Notes: a model not told the origin generated them from the letters alone. A DNA stretch of 48,309 bases from Acidaminococcus intestini DSM 21505 (GCF_000425045.1 NZ_AULA01000018.1:1-48309); one strand, 5' to 3'. Shown: positions 1 through 9,078, numbered from the stretch's first letter. Program-made: numbers and translations.

Positions 1-75
1 ATATGCAAACTACAAGAAAAAGGCAGCTTTGATTGCTGGATAACTGATTGATAGAAACCTCAATTTAACTTGTAC

Positions 76-294
76 TCAAACTTGACATAGGACCACAGCC
101 CCATTATCTAGCATAGAGCCTGTCACTGAACCGGTTCCCAAGAATGCAGTTTTCCCATTCAGGATATCCACAGATACTGCAGTCGCCCCCGTTGTATCAT
201 AAAAAGTGGCGGCTCCCTCTCCTTCTGCTAGTGGAATCGAAACTTGAGGGACTTCTGCATACACTACGGAATTGATTTTTACATTTTTCGCCAT
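76..294 (-). CDS. Small hypothetical phage protein (72 aa)
   Basis: I do not recognise a family. The product is small, soluble-looking and rich in Val, Thr, Gly and Ala, with no membrane segment. An AAAGGAG ribosome site lies 9 bases before the ATG. It is the last complete gene on the left and follows the tail-fibre region in the same direction, so it is probably a late gene: a fibre-associated, decoration or lysis-neighbour protein. The function is unknown. Confidence 0.65.
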   Translation of the reverse strand: MAKNVKINSVVYAEVPQVSIPLAEGEGAATFYDTTGATAVSVDILNGKTAFLGTGSVTGSMLDNGAVVLCQV

Positions 295-308
295 GATGTT
301 ATTCTCCT

Positions 309-539
309 TTACTCAACCTTTAACTCATATCCATTGAAGCTAATTCTGCCATAGTTCGACGGAATGGCAGCTACCGTAACCCGCTGCAAGGCATCGTAGC
401 CCGCATCTGGTCGGATGATTTGTTTCTCTTTATTAGGAATGACCACTTTTTTTTGATAATTTCTGGAAGGTACCACTGGCACGGATAGAATCCCTTGCAG
501 AGTATTTATTCCCTTTACAGTGCCTTTATACTTATCCAT
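309..539 (-). CDS. Small hypothetical phage protein (76 aa)
   Basis: No family is recognised. The sequence is basic at the N-terminus and ends with a segment (ISFNGYELKVE) that looks like a small beta fold, typical of proteins encoded beside phage tail fibres. It overlaps the preceding gene by 8 bases, and its GGGAG-type ribosome site lies within that gene's end, which suggests coupled translation. Late structural or accessory role is inferred from position only. Confidence 0.6.
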   Translation of the reverse strand: MDKYKGTVKGINTLQGILSVPVVPSRNYQKKVVIPNKEKQIIRPDAGYDALQRVTVAAIPSNYGRISFNGYELKVE

Positions 540-894
540 GGGTTGTTACCTCTCCCGTTATAATAAACGGACTGGGTGGAATGATTGTGTCTGTATACCC
601 AGAGTCCAGCACCAATTCCACATCATACCAATAGGTTCCAAATGGTAGCTGTGCTGTATCTTCTGGTATCAGGATCAGAACACAGTCATTTTCTCGGCGC
701 AGAATACCACTATCCAGATGCTTTTCTATCACTGTCTTTTCATCTGAAAGCTCCCGCTTAACGGTAAAAGTAAGCTGATCATCCGGACCTGGGATAAAGA
801 TGGCACCTGTCACCCGGTCCCGAATAATCAGCGTGATTTCAGCAGAATCCCCTCTTGTCAAAAAGAGCCGGTTTCGAATGACCGAAAAACCCAT
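532..894 (-). CDS. Hypothetical tail-region protein (120 aa), possibly BppU-N-like
   Basis: The protein begins with a pattern (FLTRGDSAEITLIIRD) seen in small beta-sandwich proteins that hold or cap phage fibres. It continues with alternating strands and a terminal segment ending in a short Gly/Thr tail. AGGAGG lies 8 bases before the ATG. It sits between a membrane/coiled-coil protein and two small late genes. A BppU-N-like baseplate or fibre-adaptor role is a guess from fold-like features and position; no catalytic residues are seen. Confidence 0.6.
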   Translation of the reverse strand: MGFSVIRNRLFLTRGDSAEITLIIRDRVTGAIFIPGPDDQLTFTVKRELSDEKTVIEKHLDSGILRRENDCVLILIPEDTAQLPFGTYWYDVELVLDSGYTDTIIPPSPFIITGEVTTHG

Positions 895-905
895 TCTATC
901 ACCTC

Positions 906-1163
906 CTACTCATTCTGCCGTTGCTCAATCACATCCAGGCGACGCTGCACGTGCCCCGTAGCTTCTTCCACCCGGGACAGCCGCTCTGCCATCTGCTGTC
1001 GTTTGGATTCCGTATCGGATAGTTGCCTGCGCAGATGATCAATGCACTCCTGCAGGCTCCGTACTGATTGATTTAAGGGTTTGATGACGCTGAAATTGAA
1101 GATAACGCCGCAGAGCATCAGGACCGATACCAGAGATGCGGCCATCTGTAACCATTCAGCCAT
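906..1163 (-). CDS. Small membrane-anchored coiled-coil protein (85 aa)
   Basis: An N-terminal hydrophobic segment (about residues 8-28, including SLVSVLMLCGVIFNF) is followed by a long charged heptad-like helix to the C-terminus. The topology suggests an inner-membrane anchor with a cytoplasmic or periplasmic coiled coil. XhlA-type proteins of PBSX-like phages pair a coiled coil with one membrane segment near the lysis genes, but there the order is reversed, so the match is only structural. I chose the ATG at 1163, 8 bases after AGGAGGT, over an upstream GTG. It may belong to the lysis module that presumably continues outside the window. Confidence 0.6.
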   Translation of the reverse strand: MAEWLQMAASLVSVLMLCGVIFNFSVIKPLNQSVRSLQECIDHLRRQLSDTESKRQQMAERLSRVEEATGHVQRRLDVIEQRQNE

Positions 1164-1175
1164 ATTTCTCACCTC

Positions 1176-2234
1176 CTATCCCGTCCGTTGGAACATGTAC
1201 ACGACGATGGATGGCTGCATGTTGTTGTGCGGCTGGCCACCACCGGCATTCTCTGTCGTAAAACTGTGGGCATGACTGCCATTCGTCGAAGTCCTGCCGG
1301 ACCAGGACCGGGCCGCTTCAAAGGACATGACGGACGGGTAATTGTCATGATAGCTGCCGCCTTCATCATTCCAGTTCCCGCGGCCGCTGATGAAGAAGGC
1401 CCCGTTGCCGTTGTACCCGCTCTGCACATCACGGCCCCAGAAAGCACCAGTGATATTCATATTTCCCCGGTCATGGTTGTGGTTCCCGGCATCGCCGGTT
1501 TTCCCTGTATGGCCATGAATAGGGATTTCCGCCAGGGTATTGGTGTGCTTCTCTTCGCCCAGCTTGTCCCCAGCCTTGTACATGGTCCCGCTGTCTGCTG
1601 CCCCGGCCCCGATCAGGCACCGCCCCATGGCAAAGGCCACCCAGGTCGTACCCGGCCAGTACGTTGCGGGATTCTTCCCGTCCGTAGAAATGTAGATGGC
1701 ATTGACAGGGAACGGACAAGCCTGGATCTTTGCCACAGCATCTTCGTCCATATCCGCATAAGTGACCTTGCCCCAGCTGCCGTTGCTGTGCAGGACCGTA
1801 TTCAGCTTCCCCACAGACGGTGACGGGACCATGCCGCTCTGGCCTGCTGTCTTCTCACTGCAGCCGCTGAAATCCGGCAGGGTGATATCCCTCGTGCCAT
1901 CAAACAGCACCCGGTGAATCTTCCGTCCCATCTGCAGTTTCGACGCACTGGCCGCATTGCCGCTGATGCCGCTGGCATGGGCCTTGGCATCGGTCAGATG
2001 AGCATTGATGTCGGCTGCCGTAGCAGAAATCCGCTCATAGAGCCGGGCATCATTACTGACCAGCTGAGACACGGTCCTGTTCTGCTGATTGAAGACGACC
2101 GGGTCTTCCGAAAGATACTGAGGGAAAAGCACATCATAATCCAGCGTATTTTCTACAGCTTCTGTCGGCCGGACTTCCTGCCCGGCCCGGTCCGGAAAAT
2201 CCGCTGACCACTTCTCCTTGATATACTCAGCCAC
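1176..2234 (-). CDS. Tail fibre / collar-domain receptor-binding protein
   Basis: This 352-residue protein has an N-terminal baseplate-attachment region, a helical middle (about 85-130) and a C-terminal collar-type domain. The latter holds the typical segments YWPGTTW, GRCLIGAGAAD, the His-rich IPIHGHTGKTGDAGNHNHD stretch, a late SHAHSF, and ends NMQPSIVVYMFQRTG, as in T4 gp12 and Mu-like fibres. It should contact the host surface. The start is a GTG, 9 bases after AAAGGAG, overlapping the preceding baseplate gene. No separate fibre-assembly chaperone is recognised; the small genes to the left may include one. Confidence 0.85.
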   Translation of the reverse strand: MAEYIKEKWSADFPDRAGQEVRPTEAVENTLDYDVLFPQYLSEDPVVFNQQNRTVSQLVSNDARLYERISATAADINAHLTDAKAHASGISGNAASASKLQMGRKIHRVLFDGTRDITLPDFSGCSEKTAGQSGMVPSPSVGKLNTVLHSNGSWGKVTYADMDEDAVAKIQACPFPVNAIYISTDGKNPATYWPGTTWVAFAMGRCLIGAGAADSGTMYKAGDKLGEEKHTNTLAEIPIHGHTGKTGDAGNHNHDRGNMNITGAFWGRDVQSGYNGNGAFFISGRGNWNDEGGSYHDNYPSVMSFEAARSWSGRTSTNGSHAHSFTTENAGGGQPHNNMQPSIVVYMFQRTG

Positions 2235-2793
2235 TTGCCGTCACTCCTTTCCCGGATACGATGGTCGCTGTCGAGAACGTTGCCTCGCCATCCCAGTGAA
2301 TCTTCCCGTTCCAGGAATAGCCCAGATAGATGGCATAGCCCAGATGGGCCGGCTTGTAGATGTCGAGCTGGGCAATCAGCTTCGAGAGCGTTTCCGTATC
2401 CTTGTCATTCATAATGCAGTACACCTTGAAATAATATTCTTCGTTCACTTCCTCGATGTGGCCGACACTGTACAGGTTCACGATGGAATTCATGAAATCC
2501 ACCGTGGATACATCCACATGCTGCAGCTTGAAGAGAATCCGCTGCCTGCGGAATTCGTCGGTATCCCCGTCACCTGGTTTGATGCCCAAGAACGATTCAT
2601 AGAGTGGCAGTGCCCAGGTGGCTGTGTTCACGAAGAAGTTGTCCGCCAAATCCTGCAAGGCCAGACGCAGACGGTTATGCTCCGTGCTGCAGGTATCCGC
2701 CGTCTTCTTGAACATCGGATCTTTCCCCAGGAATTTCGGCAGATAGTCCAGGACATCAATGGGGTGCTGCCTCATCCATTCATTCGCTGACAA
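2227..2793 (-). CDS. Baseplate/tail protein XkdU-like (DUF2313, YmfQ family)
   Basis: The 188-residue protein shows the family features: an N-terminal helical part with 'DVLDYLPKFLGKDP', a middle with 'EFRRQRILFKLQHVD', and a C-terminal part about placing subunits ('PAHLGYAIYLGYSWNGKI'). In PBSX and Mu this gene follows the gpJ-like protein and helps connect the baseplate wedge to fibres. Order here is the same: gp47/J-like gene upstream with a 14-base overlap, fibre gene downstream with overlap. Length is normal for the family. Confidence 0.85.
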   Translation of the reverse strand: MSANEWMRQHPIDVLDYLPKFLGKDPMFKKTADTCSTEHNRLRLALQDLADNFFVNTATWALPLYESFLGIKPGDGDTDEFRRQRILFKLQHVDVSTVDFMNSIVNLYSVGHIEEVNEEYYFKVYCIMNDKDTETLSKLIAQLDIYKPAHLGYAIYLGYSWNGKIHWDGEATFSTATIVSGKGVTASG

Positions 2794-3847
2794 GGTTCAG
2801 CACCACCTTTCCGACTACCGGGATCTGCTCATTGGTCAGGCGGATGTTCTCCGCCTTGCCGCCGAGTTTCAGGTTCCGATAGTCTGTAATCCCATCCACA
2901 CTCAGGATGAGCCGGCCAATCTGGGCCAGGCTGACATAGGACAGGCTGAAACCTGTATTCTTGAAATAGGCAGACACAGCGGCCGTCACCGCATCCGCAT
3001 TGACGGTGCCGTACACTTCTGCCGTAATATCCACGGATACGGGTGCCGGAGATACCACAGTCACGGTAGCCCCGATGGGCCGCTGGGATTCGATGTACCG
3101 GGACACTTTCTGAATCAGCTCCTTGGAAGCCGATTCATTCTCTGCCGTCACAATAATGACTTTCACTGTACCGTTCCCGTTCCAGAGCGGGATGACCTTG
3201 CAGTTGCCCACCCCATCCACGAACATGGCCCAGGAACGGTAATGGTTGGCGTTGCCGGACGTGATGGGCTGGCGAACCCGGAACAGGAGCCGTGCCAGAA
3301 GAGCCGCATCCGTTTCCTCATCGGCCCCGTCCGTGCATTTCTCCGGGTTTATTACGCTGTACACGTTGGGGATGGAATAAGGGATTTCCGTAATCGTCCC
3401 CGGTGCCACATTCCCTTTCACCCCTGTATCTGCGGCCTGGACAGCAATGTCTGCTTCCGTTCCGTCAGAGGGAATCGTAGCAGATTCTGTCGTGTAGAAC
3501 CGCAGCCCGTCTTTCGTCTGGAACAGGCTGCCACGTATGATGTAAGCCCCGGACTGCCCGGTAACCGTCACTTGTCCATTGGCTTTCACGGCCTGTTTCC
3601 GCTGGATGCCGAATTCCTCGGCCCGGAGCGTCAGATAGTCACCCCAGGCAGTTTCAGCAAACGCCGCGTCCCGGAGCATGGCCATCTCGGCATAGCTGTT
3701 CTCGAATTCCACGGCATTGGTATCAATCATATCCCGGGTAAAAGAACCCTCGATAGCCGTCTTGTCCGTTTCGGTCAGCGTGTGCAGGGTCTGCACCATG
3801 CGGCTCTCAATCTGGTCTTTTGTCTGGGCATCGAACAAATTGCTCAT
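2780..3847 (-). CDS. Baseplate J / gp47-like wedge protein (XkdT-like)
   Basis: The 355-residue protein matches the baseplate J family. It has a helical N-terminus, a central strand-rich part with 'TDGADEETDAALLARLLFRVRQP' (family hallmark 'GxDxEsdeelRxRi'), and a C-terminal 'PIGATVTVVSPAPVSVDITAEV' segment. It forms the wedge periphery of the contractile baseplate. It overlaps the DUF2634 gene upstream by 4 bases and the XkdU-like gene downstream by 14, a tightly coupled baseplate operon. Confidence 0.9.
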   Translation of the reverse strand: MSNLFDAQTKDQIESRMVQTLHTLTETDKTAIEGSFTRDMIDTNAVEFENSYAEMAMLRDAAFAETAWGDYLTLRAEEFGIQRKQAVKANGQVTVTGQSGAYIIRGSLFQTKDGLRFYTTESATIPSDGTEADIAVQAADTGVKGNVAPGTITEIPYSIPNVYSVINPEKCTDGADEETDAALLARLLFRVRQPITSGNANHYRSWAMFVDGVGNCKVIPLWNGNGTVKVIIVTAENESASKELIQKVSRYIESQRPIGATVTVVSPAPVSVDITAEVYGTVNADAVTAAVSAYFKNTGFSLSYVSLAQIGRLILSVDGITDYRNLKLGGKAENIRLTNEQIPVVGKVVLNLVSE

Positions 3848-4293
3848 GCAAGACTCCTTTCTGCAGCAACCGTGATGCTTTCATCGCTGTAAATGGATGT
3901 CACATCCACCAGAATGAACAAATCATCTTTCTCCCGCTTTTCCACATCCACCCGGTTGATCCGGGCAATATAGGGATTGACGATCAGCCCCTCCCGGATG
4001 TTCTGGCAGATCTGGTCTGCCGTATAGACGTTGTTGGGCATCGTTCCCTGATAGGGTTCAATGGTAATGCCGTATTCATCATGGTAGGCCAGATACCGGT
4101 ACCGTTCCGTCATCAGGGCTTTATAAATCCACACCTTGAGAGCTTCAACTTCTGTCACGGTGATATTGTTCCCGTTCTCGTCATAGCGGAACTGGTGCTT
4201 CTCGAAGTCATAGCCGTATTCCGAGAGGAGCGGCAGTGTTTCTCTGGCCTTGGCATCCGCGCCGGATGCCAAGGCCACAAAAGGATCAGCCAT
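3844..4293 (-). CDS. Baseplate protein of gp25-like DUF2634 family (XkdS-like)
   Basis: The 149-residue protein has the gp25-like arrangement: N-terminal 'YGYDFEKHQFRYDENGNNI', then a helix 'VEALKVWIYKALMTERYRY', and a C-terminal beta part ending 'DSESITV'-like. gp25-type proteins link the baseplate wedge to the first sheath ring. It starts inside the end of the DUF2577 gene and overlaps the gp47-like gene by the ATGA arrangement, as in PBSX order R-S-T. Confidence 0.85.
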   Translation of the reverse strand: MADPFVALASGADAKARETLPLLSEYGYDFEKHQFRYDENGNNITVTEVEALKVWIYKALMTERYRYLAYHDEYGITIEPYQGTMPNNVYTADQICQNIREGLIVNPYIARINRVDVEKREKDDLFILVDVTSIYSDESITVAAERSLA

Positions 4294-4705
4294 ATCCGTC
4301 CAACCTCACAATCTCATCTAAAATCACATACTGCTGGATCTTCCCATTCACCAGCATGGGCATGATGGCGACTTTCATGCCCGGCTTCAAGGTATCCGTA
4401 GTAATCACCGAATCGGTATAGTCGTTGTCAATCTCATGGTTATGCGACTGATAGGCCGCATCCCCACTGCCACCTGCCCGGTTCTGGGTAGCCGATACCA
4501 GATGTCCTTCAGCTGTTCTTCCATAGCCTGCCAGAAGATAATGGGAAATCCACAGTTCCTCTTTCGTCAGGATGATGCCGTTGTATTTCACCTTGATGTC
4601 CGGTGGGGATTGGAGTATCTCGCCAATCTGGATGGATGGGCTGTTGCTGCTCCTCGATACCTGCTCCATAAGGTTCAGCAGGCTGATATATGGATTTTTC
4701 TGCAT
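4286..4705 (-). CDS. DUF2577 family baseplate protein (XkdR-like)
   Basis: The 139-residue protein carries the DUF2577 pattern: a helical start, 'IQIGEILQSPPDIKVKYNGI', and a C-terminal beta part with 'LKPGMKVAIMPMLVNGKIQQYVILDEIVRL'. In PBSX-type phages this protein lies between the hub and gp25-like protein. A histidine-bearing loop (SHNHEID) replaces the middle. It is set 6 bases after the hub gene, with a GTGACGG-type ribosome site in the gap, and overlaps the next gene by 8 bases. Confidence 0.85.
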   Translation of the reverse strand: MQKNPYISLLNLMEQVSRSSNSPSIQIGEILQSPPDIKVKYNGIILTKEELWISHYLLAGYGRTAEGHLVSATQNRAGGSGDAAYQSHNHEIDNDYTDSVITTDTLKPGMKVAIMPMLVNGKIQQYVILDEIVRLDGYG

Positions 4706-4711
4706 TTCCCG

Positions 4712-6226
4712 TCACCCCCTTGACGTCTTGATGATGGTCGCCGGATAATAGTCGCTCCCCATGTCGATGCTCCCTTCGTAATGATGGAAACAGCCGTACA
4801 CATTAGAGCTGTTGCCCCAGCATCCGCCGTTGCCGTCATAGACCACGACATGCCAGTTCGGATCCGGCTTGCTGTAGCGGTTGTACATGATGATGTCGCC
4901 TTTCTCCAGCTGTGCCGGGTCGTAGGGAATCGCCAATCCCTGGGCTTCGGCATCGGCCCGGAGCTGGTCGCATCCTTTGACGTTGCTGTTATATTCCTGC
5001 GCGGCAAAGGGCGAATACCCGGCAGCGGCAACTGTTGCCCGGTCCACGCAGCCATTGGAGCCATAAGGTGAAACGGTGCCATCGAAATTCTCCATGCACG
5101 AATCCACCACATCGCCTCCGGCGGCATTCCCGCTCATGGACGCCCCGCTCCGGCTGCCCGAAGCGGCCGCTGCAGGCGGCACGTAATCGGGGTTCGCATT
5201 ATAGGACGCACTGTCGAGTTCCTGCTTCTGCTCATCCAGCAGTTTATGGAAGACCAGATGCAGCTCCATGGTATGCCTGTTGCCCTCAATCCGATGGCTG
5301 TCCGATTTGATGAAGAACCGCCCTTTGAGCTGTTCTTCCTGGATATCCACGGAAAAGCCGGCAATGCACTGGATATGGCCGAGCGCCTTGACGGACATAT
5401 CATGGGCAACGGTCTTCAGCATGGCCCGGGCCTGCGAGGCATCGTCCTGCTTGGGGTCGGCCTTGCAGATGGCCTGGATGGTGCCGAATCGTGCGATGTC
5501 GGTGCCATTCGGCATCTCGCCTTTCGTCTGGCCCGCACTGTCTACGACCACCACTTTCGACACCATGTCTTCGATGGACTCGGACACAGATGCCCCGGTG
5601 AGATTCGTTTCATCGCTGATGAGGAAGTTCTCCACCACCTGGTCATTGGTACAGACCACATTCAGCTTCCCGTCCGTCATGTAGATATGATACCCCTTGC
5701 CATCCTGTGCCGACTGGTAAAACAGCGCCTGCTTGATGGCATCGGTCACTGAGATGTCATCGGCGATGAAACTGCATACCACGGAAAGATCCGGCATCAT
5801 CCCGGCTTCGATGGAAAAGTCATGGATGGTCTGCCGGATGGCATCAGCCACGGTCACATTGGCGTATTTCCGGGTAATGCGGGATTTTGCCAGATAGATG
5901 ATATTGTCGAAGGCCACAAAGCGCATGGCATAGGACTCGCTGTCCCGGCTCCGGGAAAAGATGCGCCCCTGGAAAACGGGGTACGTCTCCTGCGTGACCT
6001 CATCGGTATAGGAAAGACACACTTCATCTCCCAGCTCCAGAACGGCATTCGTCCAGTCCTTGTCTTTCGTGGTATAGGCGATATCAAATTCCAGCTTTCT
6101 TCCGGCCTGCTCCACATCGCCCGACCAGGTATAAGAAAGGGCATAGGCAGACAAGTCCGTGTTCTGCGGTTTGTCTGCCTGCTGGTTTCCCGTATCTGCC
6201 TTATTTATCTTTGCCAACTGGAACAT
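4712..6226 (-). CDS. Tail hub protein (XkdQ/gpD-like) fused to a cysteine-peptidase-like domain
   Basis: The N-terminal ~330 residues resemble XkdQ/gp27-type hub proteins: a beta-rich 'LSYTWSGDVEQAGRKLEFDIAY' start, an 'AMRFVAFDNIIYLAKSRI' helix and 'TVADAIRQTIHDF'. After an Ala/Ser/Gly-rich linker comes a CHAP or NlpC/P60-like part: 'GSNGCVDRAT' with the candidate nucleophile Cys, and 'KGDIIMYNR...NWHVVVYDGNGG' with the candidate His. The tail tip may therefore cut peptidoglycan during DNA entry. I prefer the ATG at 6226, 9 bases after AAAGGA, over two upstream ATGs. The peptidase assignment rests on the Cys/His spacing and context. Confidence 0.82.
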   Translation of the reverse strand: MFQLAKINKADTGNQQADKPQNTDLSAYALSYTWSGDVEQAGRKLEFDIAYTTKDKDWTNAVLELGDEVCLSYTDEVTQETYPVFQGRIFSRSRDSESYAMRFVAFDNIIYLAKSRITRKYANVTVADAIRQTIHDFSIEAGMMPDLSVVCSFIADDISVTDAIKQALFYQSAQDGKGYHIYMTDGKLNVVCTNDQVVENFLISDETNLTGASVSESIEDMVSKVVVVDSAGQTKGEMPNGTDIARFGTIQAICKADPKQDDASQARAMLKTVAHDMSVKALGHIQCIAGFSVDIQEEQLKGRFFIKSDSHRIEGNRHTMELHLVFHKLLDEQKQELDSASYNANPDYVPPAAAASGSRSGASMSGNAAGGDVVDSCMENFDGTVSPYGSNGCVDRATVAAAGYSPFAAQEYNSNVKGCDQLRADAEAQGLAIPYDPAQLEKGDIIMYNRYSKPDPNWHVVVYDGNGGCWGNSSNVYGCFHHYEGSIDMGSDYYPATIIKTSRG

Positions 6227-6935
6227 TTTCATCATTCCTTTTCAGGTTCATGGTCGTCAGCCGAATGATGTCCCCCGCCGATAGGCCGCCGCTGCGGATG
6301 ATGCTGCGGTAGACCTGGAACTTGGAGAACTGCTCCTTATTGAGCGTGACCGATTTTCCGACGGCCCGGCCCACGACATTGCCGATGCTGTCGCCCGGAT
6401 AATAGGTGATATTCTTCTTCATCTTCTGCCAGAATGACTCAGGGCGTTTCTTCAGCCCCGTTGCCGGGTCCGTTTTCCCAGTTTCCGCCGCTGTGACATA
6501 GCGGTATTCCGTCAGCGCCAGTTCATAATACACATCACCGCTGCCGTCCTTTTCCCCGAACTTGAAGGAGCTGATCAGGCAGGGCATGGAGATGGGTGTA
6601 TCCGATACCGTGAGCTGGCAGACCTCGCCGCCTGTACGCATGGATTCCAGTTCGGCGATATAGGTATAAGGCGACATCGTCATCATGGCAAAGGGATAAT
6701 CCTGGGCGGGGAAAAATCCCGCCAGCGTCAGGGACTTCAGCCCGGTCCTGCCTTTCATGAGATACTCCCCGTAATTGTTGATATTCACCGTGCCATGATT
6801 CGTATTGACGGAAACCATCAGTTCCGAAGGCAGCACGGGAAAGGTCACGACAGAGCTGCCCGCAGCCAGGGAAATCGTCAGATCCTGTGACGCCTGCCCG
6901 ATGGCATTCAGGATGGATTCTAAGAATGAAGCCAT
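6201..6935 (-). CDS. Tail protein XkdP-like with degenerate LysM-type C-terminus
   Basis: The 244-residue protein begins with a segment for tail-tube/hub proteins ('VTFPVLPSELMVSVNTNHGTV', 'GRTGLKSLTLAGFFP'), typical of XkdP. Residues about 185-235 (YYPGDSIGNVVGRAVGKS...YRSIIRSGGLSAGDIIRL) follow the LysM outline, a GDS start and a G-x-x-I/L end, with an insertion. XkdP proteins usually end in LysM. It starts on the stop codon of the tape measure gene and overlaps the hub gene. A tail-tip/hub-plug role is expected. Confidence 0.82.
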   Translation of the reverse strand: MASFLESILNAIGQASQDLTISLAAGSSVVTFPVLPSELMVSVNTNHGTVNINNYGEYLMKGRTGLKSLTLAGFFPAQDYPFAMMTMSPYTYIAELESMRTGGEVCQLTVSDTPISMPCLISSFKFGEKDGSGDVYYELALTEYRYVTAAETGKTDPATGLKKRPESFWQKMKKNITYYPGDSIGNVVGRAVGKSVTLNKEQFSKFQVYRSIIRSGGLSAGDIIRLTTMNLKRNDENVPVGKDK

Positions 6936-9055
6936 CAGATGGTCGCTCCTTTCATGCGATTCATACCGTACAACCGGATCTTTTCCACCAGCTTATCAGC
7001 TATGGCGTCGATGTCCTGCTCGCTGCGGACGTTCATCGTGTCGATGCAAATAGTGATGGAGTGGCTGCCTGCGTGCATGGCCTGCCGGATGCTTTCATCA
7101 TGAGGAATCACGGTACTACCGTTTGGCAGGTGGACCAGCTCGCCCCGGCGGTCTTCGTTGATGACCGCAAAGCCGCCGCCAAAGTTTTCGACGCCTCCGG
7201 CAAAATGGCTGATGGGTTCAATATTGAATCCCACATGAGTCGGCGCCCCGCCTGTCAGAGACGGGATGTCAATGGACAGGCCGTTGACGCTGGCAATAAG
7301 TCCGTTCACCTGGTCGATGACCCAGTTCACGCCGCTCCGGAAAGTATCCTTGATGCTCTCCCAGATGCTGGAAGCCGTCTCGCTGATGCCGTTCATGGCC
7401 CCGTCCCAGACCGAAGCAATCCATTGCATCCCGGCATCCACAGCATCCGACACCGCCTGGATGGCCTGTTCGATATACTGAGAAACTGTATCCCAGTTGC
7501 TCCAGAGGAGATACAGCCCTGCGATGACGGCAGCGATGACAATCAGGATTGGATTGGCCATCGCTGCTGCGCCGACTGCCCGGATAACGGTAATCATCAT
7601 CCTGCCCACGGTCAGGAACGTACTGCCCATGCCTTTGGCAACGATGGCGATGCCTCTTGCCACCGTGACGAGGCCCTTGAACTGGGCAGCCAGATACTTC
7701 GATACGCTCCCGGCCCTGCTGATGCCCGCGGCGATGGAGCTGAACGTCCCAAAGGCCCGTCCGCCTATCGTCAGCACCCGTCCCAGGGTGGAACCGAAGA
7801 GCTGGAAGGTCACGATGCCGAAAGCCACCTGGCCGATCAGCGTCTTCTGCTCCGGCGTCAGCGACCGGAACCAGGCCGCCAGTTCCTTCACCCGCAGGGA
7901 CATGGTCTTGAAATAAGGGGTAAAGGAAACAGCCAGGTCCATCCCGGCATTCTTCAGCTGGTTCATAGCAATCTGCATCTGCTCCGACGGGGTCAGCATC
8001 TTCTCATAGGCTTCCCGGGTCATGCCGGCAGACTGGGCCATCTGGTCCATGACCTTATCGAAATCCCCGGCTCCCTTACCCGTCAGGACCAGGATGCTGT
8101 TCAGACCCTCGACAGAACCAAAGAGCTGGGCCATCTGTTCGGCATCACCGCCCGTGGCCCGCTTCACTTCGCCCAGGAACTTCAGCCATCCTACGCTCTG
8201 CAAATGAGCCGCGTTGAACTCAAGACCCAGGGACTGAGCCAGTTTCGATGCTTCAGAAGACGGCTTCAGAATGTTGCTGTAGGCCGCCTTGAGTCCTGTA
8301 ATGGCCTCGCTGGTCCGGATACCGTTCTTGGTCAGGACGGCGATGGAACCGAACAGTTCCTGGGTGCTGACATTGAGCTGTGCCGCAATGGGGATGACGT
8401 TGCCCATGGACTGGGCCATCTCGCCAAAGGATGTCTTGCCGAAGTTCTGTGCCAGGAGCATCTGGTCCGTCACCGCCGTGGCTTCTTCTGCCGATTTACC
8501 ATAGGCATTGAGGACGGTCGTGACGCCGTTTACGGCAGTTGTCGTATCTGTGAACCCGGCCTTGGCGGCGATGGTCATATCCTTGACAAAGCCTACAGCA
8601 TGGCCGGCATCGACACCCGCCGAGATGGCCTGGTAGACCGATTCGGAAAGGTCGGCAACGCCTGCCCCGGTCTCATCGCTGACAGCACGGATTTCATCAC
8701 TGACCTTCTGCATGGAAACGACCGTCGTATCCACCAGGGTAGAAATCTTGGCGATGCCGTTAGCAAAGTCACTGTGCAGCTTGAAGCCTGCCGTTGCCGT
8801 CGCCAGGATGGGGGCTGACAGCAGGGCCATCTTGTCCGACAGGCTGGAGATCTTGCTTCCCGTCTGCTCGATGCTCTTTACCGTCCGCTTCTGGATGCGC
8901 TCATGCTCCGTCAGCTTGTCCGACAGGCCGCTGACCGATTGTTTCGCCGCCGCCATCTGGGTCTTCATGGCCCCCAGGCTGGCGTTGACACTCCGCACCG
9001 TCGGCGTGAACAAATCCCGCAGCCGGATGGCGGCATCAATGACGTTATTGGCCAT
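6935..9055 (-). CDS. Tail tape measure protein (TP901-type)
   Basis: The 706-residue protein has the expected layout: helical N-terminus, the TP901 core around residues 100-330 ('ANGIAKISTLVDTTVVS', 'GVADLSESVYQAISAGVD', 'GFTDTTTAVNGVTTVLNAYG'), two or three hydrophobic stretches near residues 480-540, and a C-terminal glycine-rich end. It sets tail length and is ejected with DNA. The ribosome site GTGAGGTG precedes ATG. Uniquely here, the gene directly upstream in the usual order (tail chaperone) is separated from it by a plus-strand Fic gene, so its transcription must pass through antisense to that gene. Confidence 0.92.
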   Translation of the reverse strand: MANNVIDAAIRLRDLFTPTVRSVNASLGAMKTQMAAAKQSVSGLSDKLTEHERIQKRTVKSIEQTGSKISSLSDKMALLSAPILATATAGFKLHSDFANGIAKISTLVDTTVVSMQKVSDEIRAVSDETGAGVADLSESVYQAISAGVDAGHAVGFVKDMTIAAKAGFTDTTTAVNGVTTVLNAYGKSAEEATAVTDQMLLAQNFGKTSFGEMAQSMGNVIPIAAQLNVSTQELFGSIAVLTKNGIRTSEAITGLKAAYSNILKPSSEASKLAQSLGLEFNAAHLQSVGWLKFLGEVKRATGGDAEQMAQLFGSVEGLNSILVLTGKGAGDFDKVMDQMAQSAGMTREAYEKMLTPSEQMQIAMNQLKNAGMDLAVSFTPYFKTMSLRVKELAAWFRSLTPEQKTLIGQVAFGIVTFQLFGSTLGRVLTIGGRAFGTFSSIAAGISRAGSVSKYLAAQFKGLVTVARGIAIVAKGMGSTFLTVGRMMITVIRAVGAAAMANPILIVIAAVIAGLYLLWSNWDTVSQYIEQAIQAVSDAVDAGMQWIASVWDGAMNGISETASSIWESIKDTFRSGVNWVIDQVNGLIASVNGLSIDIPSLTGGAPTHVGFNIEPISHFAGGVENFGGGFAVINEDRRGELVHLPNGSTVIPHDESIRQAMHAGSHSITICIDTMNVRSEQDIDAIADKLVEKIRLYGMNRMKGATI

Positions 9056-9078
9056 GCTGTTTCACCTCACTTTCCATC

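Noticed and set aside
2-43. Plus-strand tail YANYKKKAALIAG then TAA at the window edge
   Set aside because: It could be the end of a gene entering from the left, but 13 residues are too few to support a call.
6887-8818. Long plus-strand open frame of over 600 codons opposite the tape measure gene
   Set aside because: It is antisense to a clearly recognised tape measure protein, has no ribosome site and shows His/Arg/Gly-rich composition typical of a shadow frame.
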